A stretch of DNA of 13,964 bases from the NCBI GenBank assembly GCA_046483125.1, contig JAWODU010000093.1:1-13964 (forward strand). Reading direction: 5' to 3'. The translations under genes and the position numbers were made by a program. The stretch's first letter is position 1; each line of letters opens with the position of its first letter. Under the pieces are notes generated by a model. That model saw nothing but the letters and a program-made list of their open reading frames with translations, did not search any database and had not been told where the DNA came from. Below, piece after piece: positions 1 to 6,903 of the stretch. Source of the DNA: JAWODU01 sp046483125. Lineage in GTDB: Bacteria; Verrucomicrobiota; Kiritimatiellia; UBA8416; JAWODU01.

Positions 1-549
1 AGTGGGATATACGGAGGTACAATGCATAAGAGCGTAGGGCACATGCTTTTTCTCCAACACTCCCACAGCAACACCTATAGATTCGACGGAATTCATGCCC
101 GTACTTATCAGCATGGGCTTCCCAAATGACGCGATATAGCTGACCAATGGGTAATTGTTGCACTCACCCGACCCGATTTTGAAGGCACCAACCCCCATAT
201 CCTGCAACCGGTCTGCCGCTTTTCGTGAGAAAGGTGTGGACAGGTAAATCATGCCCTTTGATTCCACATATTCCTTGACAGATCTTTCCTCATCTTCATT
301 CAGTGTGCATCTTTTCATTATATCCCAAATACTGTCGGATGCGTTTGCAGGTACTACCTCATTCGGGACCATTTCGTCTTCGATCACATGACACTGGAAT
401 TTCACGCACTCGCAACCAGCGTCTTTGGCATCATCAACCATTCGAATCGCTTTACTGTAATCCCCTTCGTGATTTATGCCTATCTCCGCTATCACCAACG
501 GACTTGATTCGATGCCTATTGTCCTGCCCGCTATTTCTATGCTGTGCAT
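1..549 (-). CDS. neuB: N-acetylneuraminate/legionaminate synthase family protein (NeuB-like), 3' end cut by window edge
   Basis: The reading frame is open from an ATG at 549 to the left edge, giving 183 residues without a stop. Visible family signatures are AEIGINHEG (residues 21-29), VKFQ (49-52), KIGSGE (124-129) and HCTSVYP (176-182), which match the TIM-barrel of NeuB/LegI/PseI synthases. These enzymes condense phosphoenolpyruvate with an N-acetylated hexosamine to make a nine-carbon nonulosonic acid in the cytosol. The C-terminal part of the barrel and the antifreeze-like SAF domain lie outside the window. A good ribosome site (AGAGGG) lies 4-5 bases before the ATG. The gene is last visible in a minus-strand operon, 37 bp after the amidotransferase and with neuA upstream, which supports a nonulosonic-acid role. 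Whether the product is sialic, legionaminic or pseudaminic acid cannot be told from this part. Confidence 0.93.
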   Translation of the reverse strand, partial: MHSIEIAGRTIGIESSPLVIAEIGINHEGDYSKAIRMVDDAKDAGCECVKFQCHVIEDEMVPNEVVPANASDSIWDIMKRCTLNEDEERSVKEYVESKGMIYLSTPFSRKAADRLQDMGVGAFKIGSGECNNYPLVSYIASFGKPMLISTGMNSVESIGVAVGVLEKKHVPYALMHCTSVYPT

Positions 550-586
550 TTTCCCTCTCAAAGCTCCTGACTAATTGATAACTACT

Positions 587-1711
587 TCACGACTGCAATC
601 CGACTCCCACCTTGAACTTACTGTGCCAAACCCCATCAGAATCCTGCTCGAACAGAGTACGATTGTACCATTTGTCCATGACGGACCAGAATTCCCTTGG
701 TCTCATTCCTATAAAGGAACAGAAGCTATCAACTATTCCTTGATCAAGGATAGGGTCATATTTCTCCACCAGAGGTATCATTTCATCTCGAGTTTTTAAT
801 CCGGCACGGATCCATCTGGAGGCCATTTCTGTAGCTGATGAATGACCAAATTTGGGGTACTTAAGATACTGGTTGAGAAGATAGCCGATGGAGTCAATCT
901 GATTATACTGCTCAAGCGCACCCTCCCTGACATACTCGTGGGCCAAATGCCTGAAGCCCCACCTCTTTGCAACCTGGTAGTTATGGTGTGAATCCCACGG
1001 AACAAAATAGCTAAGATAGATCGGCTCAAGACCATAGTCTTCACACTCTTCGAAGCTCGGTTGCATTGCCGAAGCCAATTCTTTTCTGCTCAACTCACCA
1101 TCTGCGCACCACAAATCCCAATCAACGGGCTTGACTACATCATTGAGTGGCTGAAGTTTTGCAGAAGGCGTCTCTTCGTTGTATTTTCCGCCATATGTAT
1201 AGTTAACGTTTTCACCGTAGATCAAAAGCTTAGTATCTAACTGCATTGCCATACGATACGGATATGCGTATATAAGCGCGTCCGCATACCAAGTTGGAGA
1301 TCCCAATTCGATAAAGGCCTTCCTCATCATTAAGCGTGCGACCTGCACATTGGGGTTAAGTGATATCACATCACAGCTAAAAGCATCGGAGATATTCTGC
1401 AGATTCATCCTGCCTGTTTCTGTCCAGTCTATGTTCCCGACTGCAAGCAGTACTGGGTTCATTTGCATGAGTTCTTTTATTACATAAACCTGGTAGTGAG
1501 AGTCCTTGCCTCCGGAAACAGCAATAGCGCAATCGTAGGATTCACCGTTGCATCCACGATACTTGTCACAAATCTGTTTCAATTGTTTCTTCCGAGCTTG
1601 CCAATCAGTGGTCCGTTGCTTTGCATAATTCACACAAGCTACACACACTCCATCTGAAAACTCTATTCCGGGCCTCGTATCGGGCATAAGACACTTCTTG
1701 CAGTATTTCAT
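587..1711 (-). CDS. N-acetyl sugar amidotransferase (PP-loop, PseA/WbpG/WbuX-like)
   Basis: A 374-residue protein. It starts with paired cysteines typical of a zinc knuckle (C4, C7, C23, C26, in CKKCLMPDTRPGIEF...GVCVAC). A PP-loop ATP-pyrophosphatase motif SGGKDS follows at residues 66-71, and a GENVNYTYGG segment at about 166-175. This arrangement is that of the N-acetyl sugar amidotransferase family, which converts a sugar N-acetyl group to an acetamidino group using an ammonia donor; in PseA and WbpG it acts on pseudaminic-acid- or mannuronic-type sugars. Length is close to the family norm. The start at 1711 has a good ribosome site (GAAAGG, 7 bases before ATG). It begins 13 bp after neuA and is followed 37 bp later by neuB, so the three are probably co-transcribed. 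The context suggests an acetamidino-modified nonulosonic acid; the exact substrate is inferred. Confidence 0.9.
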   Translation of the reverse strand: MKYCKKCLMPDTRPGIEFSDGVCVACVNYAKQRTTDWQARKKQLKQICDKYRGCNGESYDCAIAVSGGKDSHYQVYVIKELMQMNPVLLAVGNIDWTETGRMNLQNISDAFSCDVISLNPNVQVARLMMRKAFIELGSPTWYADALIYAYPYRMAMQLDTKLLIYGENVNYTYGGKYNEETPSAKLQPLNDVVKPVDWDLWCADGELSRKELASAMQPSFEECEDYGLEPIYLSYFVPWDSHHNYQVAKRWGFRHLAHEYVREGALEQYNQIDSIGYLLNQYLKYPKFGHSSATEMASRWIRAGLKTRDEMIPLVEKYDPILDQGIVDSFCSFIGMRPREFWSVMDKWYNRTLFEQDSDGVWHSKFKVGVGLQS

Positions 1712-1724
1712 TGGTAGACCTTTC

Positions 1725-2486
1725 TTAACCCTCGCTTCTATCCGTTATTTGTTCCGCCTGAGTTTGTTTGCATTCTCTTTCATTGAGCATGATCATCTCC
1801 ACTAAATCGCGATCCCACTGAGAATCAATCTGGTAAGATCGCGCCGCTGGCATTACATAAGGATAGGTTCGTTCAGGAAAGAAAGTTTTCTTGTTCAGCA
1901 AGACTTCGGTTTTCGTGAGATAAATGGCACCATTCACAAAATATGCGGGCGGAAGATCTTGTCGTCGAATCGAACGCGATCCAGAGTCGGGTGCGTTTTC
2001 CATAAACGAAGCAAGTGTACCGTCTTTGCGAAGAGATTTTATGAGATAAGGATGGCAATGTGTCTCACAAACACTGACCACTGAATCAGCTCTCCTGCTG
2101 CTGGCAATCTCTACCGCTTCATTTATATCCGAAGTCTTACGGAGTGGTGAAGTGGGCTGCAACAGCATTACGTACGTAGGACACAGTCCCATATTCTTAC
2201 TTAACCATTTTAGCAAATGCAGGACAACTTCCATATGTCCTGCCTCGTCAGATGCTAGCTCTTTCGGTCTCAAAAATGGAACTTCAGCACCATATCGGGC
2301 GCCAGTATCGGCAATCGAGCAATCTTCCGTTGACAACACCACTCTGGACAAACGACCGGAGCGTAAAGCCGCTTGTATTGTCCACGCAATCAGGGGTTTA
2401 CCTGCAAGATTCGTCACGTTCTTTCGAAGCAAGCCTTTTGAACCGGCTCGCGCAGTTACCAAACCTATACAGTGTTCTTCTCTCAT
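1725..2486 (-). CDS. neuA: CMP-nonulosonate cytidylyltransferase (NeuA-like)
   Basis: A 253-residue cytidylyltransferase. The N-terminal nucleotide-binding signature RAGSKGLLRKN is at residues 13-23 and the conserved LLQPTSPLR at about 108-116; later blocks (SIRRQDLPPAYFVNGAIY) fit the acylneuraminate cytidylyltransferase family. It would activate the sugar acid made by NeuB to a CMP-sugar for glycosyltransfer. It is slightly longer than the core domain (about 225-230), with a charged C-terminal tail. The ATG at 2486 is the first credible start: an in-frame stop lies 12 codons upstream (near 2523), and only a weak GGAAG-type ribosome site is visible. It is the first gene of the operon, and the left end of an IS4-type element lies only about 48 bp upstream, so its native promoter may be displaced. 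Confidence 0.92.
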   Translation of the reverse strand: MREEHCIGLVTARAGSKGLLRKNVTNLAGKPLIAWTIQAALRSGRLSRVVLSTEDCSIADTGARYGAEVPFLRPKELASDEAGHMEVVLHLLKWLSKNMGLCPTYVMLLQPTSPLRKTSDINEAVEIASSRRADSVVSVCETHCHPYLIKSLRKDGTLASFMENAPDSGSRSIRRQDLPPAYFVNGAIYLTKTEVLLNKKTFFPERTYPYVMPAARSYQIDSQWDRDLVEMIMLNERECKQTQAEQITDRSEG

Positions 2487-2533
2487 CGCCGCAGAACTTC
2501 CGAATACAACTAGCTTACTAAATCACTTCACTA

Positions 2534-3863
2534 CCGTCCCATAGCGGGTTGAAAAAAAAGCTGGAATGAAACGATGAAATCCGCCACAAGGCGGGTATTA
2601 TGAAAAAACATCAAATCATTCCAGCAGGTTTTAAATACACTATTTTGAAACAGCTTTGCAATCTGATTCCGCCGCATCTGGTGCCGAAATTGGCCCGGGA
2701 GTACGGTGTGGATAAGCGGTCGCGGACATTTAGCCCGTGGAGTCACGTGGTTTCGCTGTTGTATGCACAGTTGACCCACGCTATCGGGCTGAACGACGTG
2801 TGCGATGCGTTGCGGATGAATACAGGCCGACTGTCGCGGATTCGCGGGGCGAGGCCCCCGAGCCGCAACAACCTCAGTCACGCCAATAAGGTTCGGGACT
2901 GTGGAATGGCGGAGGCGTTGTACTGGCAGATGATGGAACACCTTCAAAAGCAGACCCCGGCCTTTGCCAAGGGCAGGGTTCGTCGTGGATACTTGCGGCG
3001 ATTCCGGCGGGTGATCCACGCGATCGATTCGACGACGATTCAACTGGTGGCCAACTGCATGAACTGGGCGAAGCACCGGCGGCGTAAGGCGGCGGCCAAG
3101 TGTCACCTGCGGTTGAACCTGCAGTCGTTTCTGCCGCAGTGTGCCATTATTGACACGGCCAAGTTCCATGACAGCAGCAAGGCCCGCGCTCTGTGTGCCG
3201 GGCTTCAGGACGGCGAAATCGCCGTATTTGACAAGGCTTATGTCGATTTTGAGCATCTGTATGAGCTGACTAAACGCAGGATCTGGTGGGTGACCCGAGC
3301 CAAAGATAATCTTCAGTGTCGGGTGGTGAAACGGTTGAAAACAACCGGCCATGCGCGCATCGTGCGCGACGACCTGATCAAGCTGACGGGTTTCTACTCG
3401 TACCAAGGCTATCCGCAGTTGCTGCGTCGGGTCGTGGCCGTCGTGGAGGTGAATGGAGAAGACACTGAGATGGTTTTCTTGAGCAACCACTTGGAGTGGA
3501 GTGCCTGGACGATCGCCGAACTGTACCGCTGCCGCTGGGATATCGAGGTGTTTTTTAAGGAAATCAAACAAACCCTGCAACTGGCCGACTTTTTCGGTTA
3601 CAGTGCCAACGCGGTTCGGTGGCAGGTCTGGATGGGCCTGCTGGTGCATCTTCTGTTGCGCTATATGGCCTTCCTGCATTCCTGGGCTCACAGTTTCACC
3701 CGATTATTCACGGTTACCCGGGCTGTTCTTTGGCGAAAATGGCACCTTGGTTCTTTACTGGACGGCTATGGGACAGCCAAACCACCTGGCCGTATATGCG
3801 GAACCCCGGAACAGGCGTATTTACCGGGGTTCGGGTAGCGCCACGATTCATTCTATGGGACAG
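2534..3863 (+). mobile_element. IS4-family insertion sequence, about 1.33 kb
   Basis: The element carries one transposase gene. Short terminal inverted repeats are visible: GTCCCATAG at 2536-2544 is matched by its complement CTATGGGAC at 3853-3861. A second copy of the right-end word, CTATGGGACAGCCA, lies inside the transposase gene at 3766-3779, 87 bp before the terminal copy at 3853-3866, so the exact right boundary is uncertain by that distance. I could not find a convincing target-site duplication next to either pair of ends. The element separates the neuA operon from whatever lay upstream. Boundaries are estimated from the inverted repeat only. Confidence 0.75.
2600..3838 (+). CDS. IS4-family transposase (DUF4372 N-terminal domain plus DDE domain)
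   Basis: A full-length 412-residue transposase. The first 75 or so residues match the N-terminal DUF4372 type (FSPWSHVVSLLYAQLTHAIGLND). The DDE acidic residues are visible: Asp143 in HAIDSTTIQL, Asp211 in VFDKAYVDF and Glu316. Tyr309, Arg312, Glu316 and Lys323 reproduce the IS4 Y-(2)-R-(3)-E-(6)-K signature exactly. The C-terminal QAYLPGFG tail is common in this group. The frame is intact, so the element may be active. The ATG lies about 66 bp inside the left end. The long open frame on the opposite strand (2531-3691) is a shadow of this gene. Confidence 0.95.
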   Translation: MKKHQIIPAGFKYTILKQLCNLIPPHLVPKLAREYGVDKRSRTFSPWSHVVSLLYAQLTHAIGLNDVCDALRMNTGRLSRIRGARPPSRNNLSHANKVRDCGMAEALYWQMMEHLQKQTPAFAKGRVRRGYLRRFRRVIHAIDSTTIQLVANCMNWAKHRRRKAAAKCHLRLNLQSFLPQCAIIDTAKFHDSSKARALCAGLQDGEIAVFDKAYVDFEHLYELTKRRIWWVTRAKDNLQCRVVKRLKTTGHARIVRDDLIKLTGFYSYQGYPQLLRRVVAVVEVNGEDTEMVFLSNHLEWSAWTIAELYRCRWDIEVFFKEIKQTLQLADFFGYSANAVRWQVWMGLLVHLLLRYMAFLHSWAHSFTRLFTVTRAVLWRKWHLGSLLDGYGTAKPPGRICGTPEQAYLPGFG

Positions 3864-3998
3864 CCACATGTCAAATAACGGAGACATCAACAGCACTTAC
3901 AAGAAAATCTGGAAACGAAAATCAAAACCAAGGGTTCAAACGTTCGACAAGACGGGCTCTCTATGCCCAAAATCTATCCTTATGGGATGATACTGAAA

Positions 3999-4484
3999 TC
4001 ACTTTATAAAACGCCTTAACAACCCCGAAACCGGTGAATCAAAAAGCGACCCGATTCTGTCACATGCTTTCTTCGCTCTGTCAACACGAGGTTTCACGCC
4101 TCGGCTCAACCCTGTCTTGGAGAGACTGTTGCCGGCACGACCCAATTCCAGCGACAAGGATCTCACCCTTCTGCGCACCATATCTATGAGTCTTTCCTGC
4201 AGGGCCACTCCGACGTGCTCCGCAATTCTGTAGTAGTTCCTTCTGTCGCCGCTCCTGAAAACCCTTTGAATCACTCCCAGGGCCTCCAACTGCCGCCCTG
4301 CAATGCTGACGGACGCTTTGCTCAAGGCGAGATCATCGGCAACGGCGTCAAGCGAACGTTTCTCGTCGACCAGGTACAGGTAGACTGCAACTTTTCCTAC
4401 TATACGCCCCAGCCCCAGGTCACTCGTCAGCCGCCCTCCCGCCTCGGTCAACCCTTCGATGACCTCTTTTTCTTTATCGTCCAT
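3999..4484 (-). CDS. MarR/GbsR-like winged-helix transcriptional regulator
   Basis: A 161-residue protein with a winged helix-turn-helix at about residues 20-90. SLDAVADDLALSKASVSIAGRQL (44-66) is the helix-turn-helix and FRSGDRRNYYRI (76-87) the wing, in the style of GbsR/MarR-type regulators. The C-terminal half is helical and basic, without a recognisable ligand domain. No good ribosome site precedes the ATG at 4484, but a tandem 9-bp repeat (TGTAAATAC twice on the coding strand, 4492-4509) lies right upstream and could be its own operator. It sits just downstream, in transcription direction, of the first palindrome module. Such small regulators often accompany polysaccharide clusters; here the target genes are unknown. 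Confidence 0.72.
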   Translation of the reverse strand: MDDKEKEVIEGLTEAGGRLTSDLGLGRIVGKVAVYLYLVDEKRSLDAVADDLALSKASVSIAGRQLEALGVIQRVFRSGDRRNYYRIAEHVGVALQERLIDMVRRRVRSLSLELGRAGNSLSKTGLSRGVKPRVDRAKKACDRIGSLFDSPVSGLLRRFIK

Positions 4485-4491
4485 AGCCGCC

Positions 4492-4509
4492 GTATTTACA
4501 GTATTTACA
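4492..4509 (-). promoter_or_regulatory. Tandem 9-bp direct repeat before the MarR/GbsR-like gene
   Basis: Two exact, abutting copies of GTATTTACA (plus strand) end 8 bp before the start codon of the regulator at 4484. A possible minus-strand promoter lies behind it: TTGACG at 4547-4542 and TATAGC at 4526-4521, with a short 15-bp spacer. A tandem repeat between promoter and start is a plausible operator, possibly for autoregulation; this is inference from position. Confidence 0.35.
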
Positions 4510-4682
4510 ATTTCCTAAATGCTATAATCAGAGAGCCTTTCCGTCAACGCCTTTTTTTGAGATTATCATATCCCAATAACCGCAGTTCCGGGTCGCCTGA
4601 CATACAGCACTATTTTCCCAACAAAAGCACCCTTTTGCACCCGCCAGGCCCGAATCCATCCCCCTCTCTCTCCTGCAAAAAG

Positions 4683-4722
4683 GTTCTTAATTTACTTCAC
4701 GATCGTGAAGTAAATTAAGAAC
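4683..4722. repeat. 40-bp perfect palindrome, copy 1
   Basis: The left half is GTTCTTAATTTACTTCACGA and the right half is its exact reverse complement, centred on GATC at 4701-4704. It lies 26 bp beyond the stop codon of a truncated PaaX 3' fragment. No T-run follows on either strand, so it is not a standard intrinsic terminator, although its RNA would fold into a long hairpin. Confidence 0.97.
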
Positions 4723-4748
4723 ATCTATCCTGTTGCCTTTGTGCGGAA

Positions 4749-4943
4749 TTACAGTCGCCGGGCGATTTCGATAACCAGGTTGCGATGGATGTCCCACGCC
4801 CTGCGGCCCATGTATGCGCTGGAGAGCAGTTCCGAAGGCAACAGCGGGTCTTTTCGCATGGCCTGGAAATAAGCCGCCATCTCCTCGCGCCCGATCTTTT
4901 CAAGGTGCCGGCGCTTGATTTTATCGGCACACAACGTCAAGCG
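4749..4943 (-). pseudogene. 5'-truncated PaaX-like gene fragment, copy 1
   Basis: This stretch reads ADKIKRRHLEKIGREEMAAY through to EIARRL and a stop. It is nearly identical to residues 211-269 of the intact PaaX-like protein at 7907-8716, and the normal stop codon is kept. Homology ends abruptly near 4927; beyond it lies a short junction (CACACAACGTCAAGCG) shared with the second fragment but absent from the intact gene. A nominal ATG at 4949 would give a 66-residue peptide, but there is no sign it is expressed as a protein. Shared substitutions (for example IGREEM versus IAREEM) show that fragments 1 and 2 are closer to each other than to the intact gene. It begins about 30 bp after the ATPase stop at 4974. 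Confidence 0.9.
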
Positions 4944-4973
4944 CCGCAAACAATTACCGGGCGATTTGCGCTT

Positions 4974-6293
4974 TTATTTGCTCTCCAATTCCAACAGCCA
5001 TTTCCAGGCTGGTACGACGCGCACAGTAATGCCTTCCCGGGTGAGTTTTTCTTCCTGGTTCATGGTAATGATCAAATTCTCCTTTATGCCGAAATATTTG
5101 GCCGCGGCAACCAGCGGCCGTAACTCGCGATCAAGAGTATCCTTTGCAGTTATATCCATACACACCTGCACCGCCAGAACCACATGGCCTCGCGAATCCG
5201 ATACAAGAAAATCCACCTCCTCCCGTTTCTTTCTGGTAAGGTAATACCGCACGCGTGGATAAATTTTGAACAATTCAAGAAATACAATGTTCTCAAAAGC
5301 CCGTGAATACGAACCGTCCCATACCAGACTGTTCCGCAGGGCAAGCGCCCAGTCCACACAGTAAATTTTCCTGTAGTTCCGTTCCTGTTCCTTGTGGGAA
5401 TGCGAATGAATCGGGACGGTGAAAATAAGCCACGAATCTTCCGCCCAGCCCACGTATTCCCGTACCGCATCCCTGCTTGTTGCATATCCGCTCTCTTTGA
5501 GAAACTTATAAGCGCTTTGCAATGTATGCGGTTTGCCTATACCCGAAAGCAGATAGTTGCAAAGCTGTGTGCATTGGTGCGGCTTACTGACGTTGTACCG
5601 CTGGATGATGTCCCGCAGGATCATTGTGTCGAAGTACTGCCTCAACAATGACTCCCGTGAGTATTCCTCAAGATTTGCCACGGCGGGATAGCCGCCCCAT
5701 TTCATGAATTCGTCGAACAGCCGACGGACCTTCGCCTGTCCGGCAGTCGACGCCCGTTTGTCCTCGAAATCGCGGAATTTAAGAAATTCAGAAAAAGACA
5801 GTGGATACACTGTGGAAGAAACGGCTTTGCCGCGGAGCTCGGTGGCAACCTGGTCTCTCAACAGTTTCGAAGACGATCCGGTTACAATCACTTTCCACCG
5901 CGGATTGCGCGATAGATCGATCACATACTGCTCCCATCCTTCTATCTTGTGAATCTCGTCAAGAATGAAAACAAGCGGCGTCTTCAGGTCAACGCCTTCG
6001 GTCATCCTCAACAAAGTACTTTCTATCAGCTTCAGGTCTTTCGCTTCAATTACGGACAAGATCGGATTATCAAAATCCACAACACATACCTGGTTGACAG
6101 ACTTGACGAAGCCGGTGCCCAGCAGATCGTCGACGACTTGAAGAGCGCGGAAGCTCTTCCCGGCCCGACGCGCGCCAACTATGGTCGATACCATCCCGTC
6201 AACAAGATGAATAGTGCCTGTCCGGGGCACATATGCCGGTATGCCAAGGTCTCTGAAATCCTCTATCTTCCGTTGTAATTCTTCTTCGATCAC
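4974..6293 (-). CDS. AAA_14/DUF4143-type ATPase
   Basis: A 439-residue ATPase. Walker A is GARRAGKS (residues 40-47), Walker B LVFILDE (107-113), and a VTGSSSKLL block at 137-145 fits sensor 1. The remainder matches the winged-helix plus DUF4143 half, with a nuclease-like core EEVDFLV...LAVQVC near residues 358-378. In that core the usual catalytic lysine position of PD-(D/E)XK enzymes is Cys378, as in many members, so nuclease activity is doubtful. The start is GTG at 6293 with a good AGAGG ribosome site 8 bases upstream. These ATPases are common, mobile accessory genes in bacteria and archaea with poorly defined roles. It lies between two module-end repeats, and a scrap of a second family member sits in the next module (6801-6854). 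Confidence 0.92.
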   Translation of the reverse strand: MIEEELQRKIEDFRDLGIPAYVPRTGTIHLVDGMVSTIVGARRAGKSFRALQVVDDLLGTGFVKSVNQVCVVDFDNPILSVIEAKDLKLIESTLLRMTEGVDLKTPLVFILDEIHKIEGWEQYVIDLSRNPRWKVIVTGSSSKLLRDQVATELRGKAVSSTVYPLSFSEFLKFRDFEDKRASTAGQAKVRRLFDEFMKWGGYPAVANLEEYSRESLLRQYFDTMILRDIIQRYNVSKPHQCTQLCNYLLSGIGKPHTLQSAYKFLKESGYATSRDAVREYVGWAEDSWLIFTVPIHSHSHKEQERNYRKIYCVDWALALRNSLVWDGSYSRAFENIVFLELFKIYPRVRYYLTRKKREEVDFLVSDSRGHVVLAVQVCMDITAKDTLDRELRPLVAAAKYFGIKENLIITMNQEEKLTREGITVRVVPAWKWLLELESK

Positions 6294-6301
6294 GACCGGT
6301 C

Positions 6302-6377
6302 CTCTCTTGTGGTATTATGACTAAGAAGCAGTCATCGTTATGCTATTTACAGCTAAATATTAGTCATACCAAGAGAG
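6302..6377 (-). promoter_or_regulatory. Imperfect inverted repeat covering the ATPase ribosome site
   Basis: The arms CTCTCTTG (6302-6309) plus TATGACTAA (6316-6324) are mirrored by TTAGTCATA (6360-6368) plus CAAGAGAG (6370-6377). A smaller dyad, TATTTA-CAGC-TAAATA, lies in the loop at 6344-6359. On the minus-strand transcript the 3' arm contains the AGAGAG ribosome site of the ATPase gene (GTG at 6293), so a folded leader would hide it. It could equally be a DNA operator. Function is inferred from position. Confidence 0.5.
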
Positions 6378-6452
6378 CAGGTCAACAACAATGTTGCTTT
6401 GCCGCCCCACTCAACGCTAAATCCACAACAGTCCGCTTAACCCACCGTGCCT
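6378..6452. other. Intergenic stretch with no gene seen
   Basis: This lies between the ATPase leader and the second module-end repeat. No convincing reading frame or ribosome site is visible. It shows patchy similarity to 4511-4594, which suggests that the repeated block once extended further into the leader of the adjacent gene. Confidence 0.4.
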
Positions 6453-6538
6453 GCCTGAGATACAGCACCAATTCCCCGACAAAACCAGCCTTTTTGCACC
6501 CGCCAGCCCCAAATCCACGCCCCTCTCTCCGGCAAAAT

Positions 6539-6578
6539 GTTCTTAATTTACTTCACGATCGTGAAGTAAATTAAGAAC
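6539..6578. repeat. 40-bp perfect palindrome, copy 2
   Basis: Identical to copy 1 over all 40 bases. Here the symmetry extends by two further base pairs on each side (6537-6580, 44 bp). It lies 25 bp beyond the stop of the second PaaX 3' fragment. Confidence 0.97.
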
Positions 6579-6603
6579 ATCCATCCTATTGCCTTTGCGC
6601 CAA

Positions 6604-6798
6604 TCACAGTCGCCGGGCGATTTCGATAACCAGGTTGCAGTGGATGTCCCACGCCCTGCGGCCCATGTATGCGCTGGAGAGCAGTTCCGAAGGCAACAGC
6701 GGGTCTTTTCGCATGGCCTGGAAATAAGCCGCCATCTCCTCGCGCCCGATCTTTTCAAGTTTCCGGCGCTTGATTTTATCGGCACACAACGTCAAGCG
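6604..6798 (-). pseudogene. 5'-truncated PaaX-like gene fragment, copy 2
   Basis: It encodes ADKIKRRKLEKIGREEMAAY through EIARRL, matching residues 211-269 of the intact PaaX-like protein apart from a few changes (for example DIHCNL for DIHRNL). The stop is TGA rather than the TAA of the other copies. The 5' side is cut at the same place as in fragment 1 and then joins, through the shared words CACACAACGTCAAGCG, to a fragment of an ATPase gene in another frame. A nominal ATG at 6807 would allow a 67-residue peptide, but nothing suggests a functional protein. Confidence 0.9.
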
Positions 6799-6800
6799 TT

Positions 6801-6854
6801 TGTGCATTGGTGTGGCTTACTGACGTTGTACCGCTGAATGATGTCCCGGAGTAT
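6801..6854 (-). pseudogene. Internal fragment of a second AAA_14/DUF4143 ATPase gene
   Basis: By eye, 50 of 54 bases match 5568-5621 inside the intact ATPase gene. In that frame it reads MILRDIIQRYNVSKPHQCT, equal to about residues 224-242, then hits a stop two codons later. The differences from the intact gene (including third-position changes) suggest a paralogue rather than a very recent copy. It lies between the second PaaX fragment and the toxin gene. Confidence 0.85.
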
Positions 6855-6903
6855 GAGACCCCTTTCCAATCGTTTTGCGGCTTATTGCCCCGCTTTGTCT
6901 AGA

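Larger units (their letters stand above)
4595..4943 (-). repeat. Module-end repeat, copy 1 (trailer, palindrome, PaaX 3' fragment)
   Basis: About 349 bp that recur at 6453-6798. Going along the plus strand it holds an arm of about 88 bp (beginning GCCTGA-ATACAGCAC), the 40-bp palindrome at 4683-4722, a 26-bp spacer, and the last 60 or so codons of a PaaX-like gene, ending in the shared words CACACAACGTCAAGCG. The palindrome is identical in the two copies, while the left arm has visibly diverged. The third version at the intact PaaX gene (about 7790-8090) shares the spacer, the palindrome and a weaker arm. The left arm may extend further with weak similarity (4493-4594 against 6345-6452). Confidence 0.88.
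6453..6798 (-). repeat. Module-end repeat, copy 2
   Basis: This matches 4595-4943 in order: an arm from GCCTGA, the palindrome at 6539-6578, the spacer and the PaaX 3' fragment, ending at GTCAAGCG. Beyond 6798 the two copies differ completely: copy 1 runs into the tail of the intact ATPase, while copy 2 runs into a fragment from the middle of another ATPase gene. Confidence 0.88.

Noticed and set aside
583..592. Exact 10-base match to the palindrome (TACTTCACGA) between the amidotransferase and neuB genes
   Set aside because: The match does not extend on either side, and one 10-base hit in 14 kb is expected by chance.
2515..2536. Half-palindrome-like sequence at the left edge of the IS element
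   Set aside because: Only 16 of 22 bases match the palindrome arm and no matching right half is seen beyond the element; a match of this level can arise by chance.
2531..3691. Long open frame on the minus strand opposite the transposase
   Set aside because: It is a shadow of the intact IS4 transposase, low in complexity and rich in His, Gln and Arg, with no recognisable domain.
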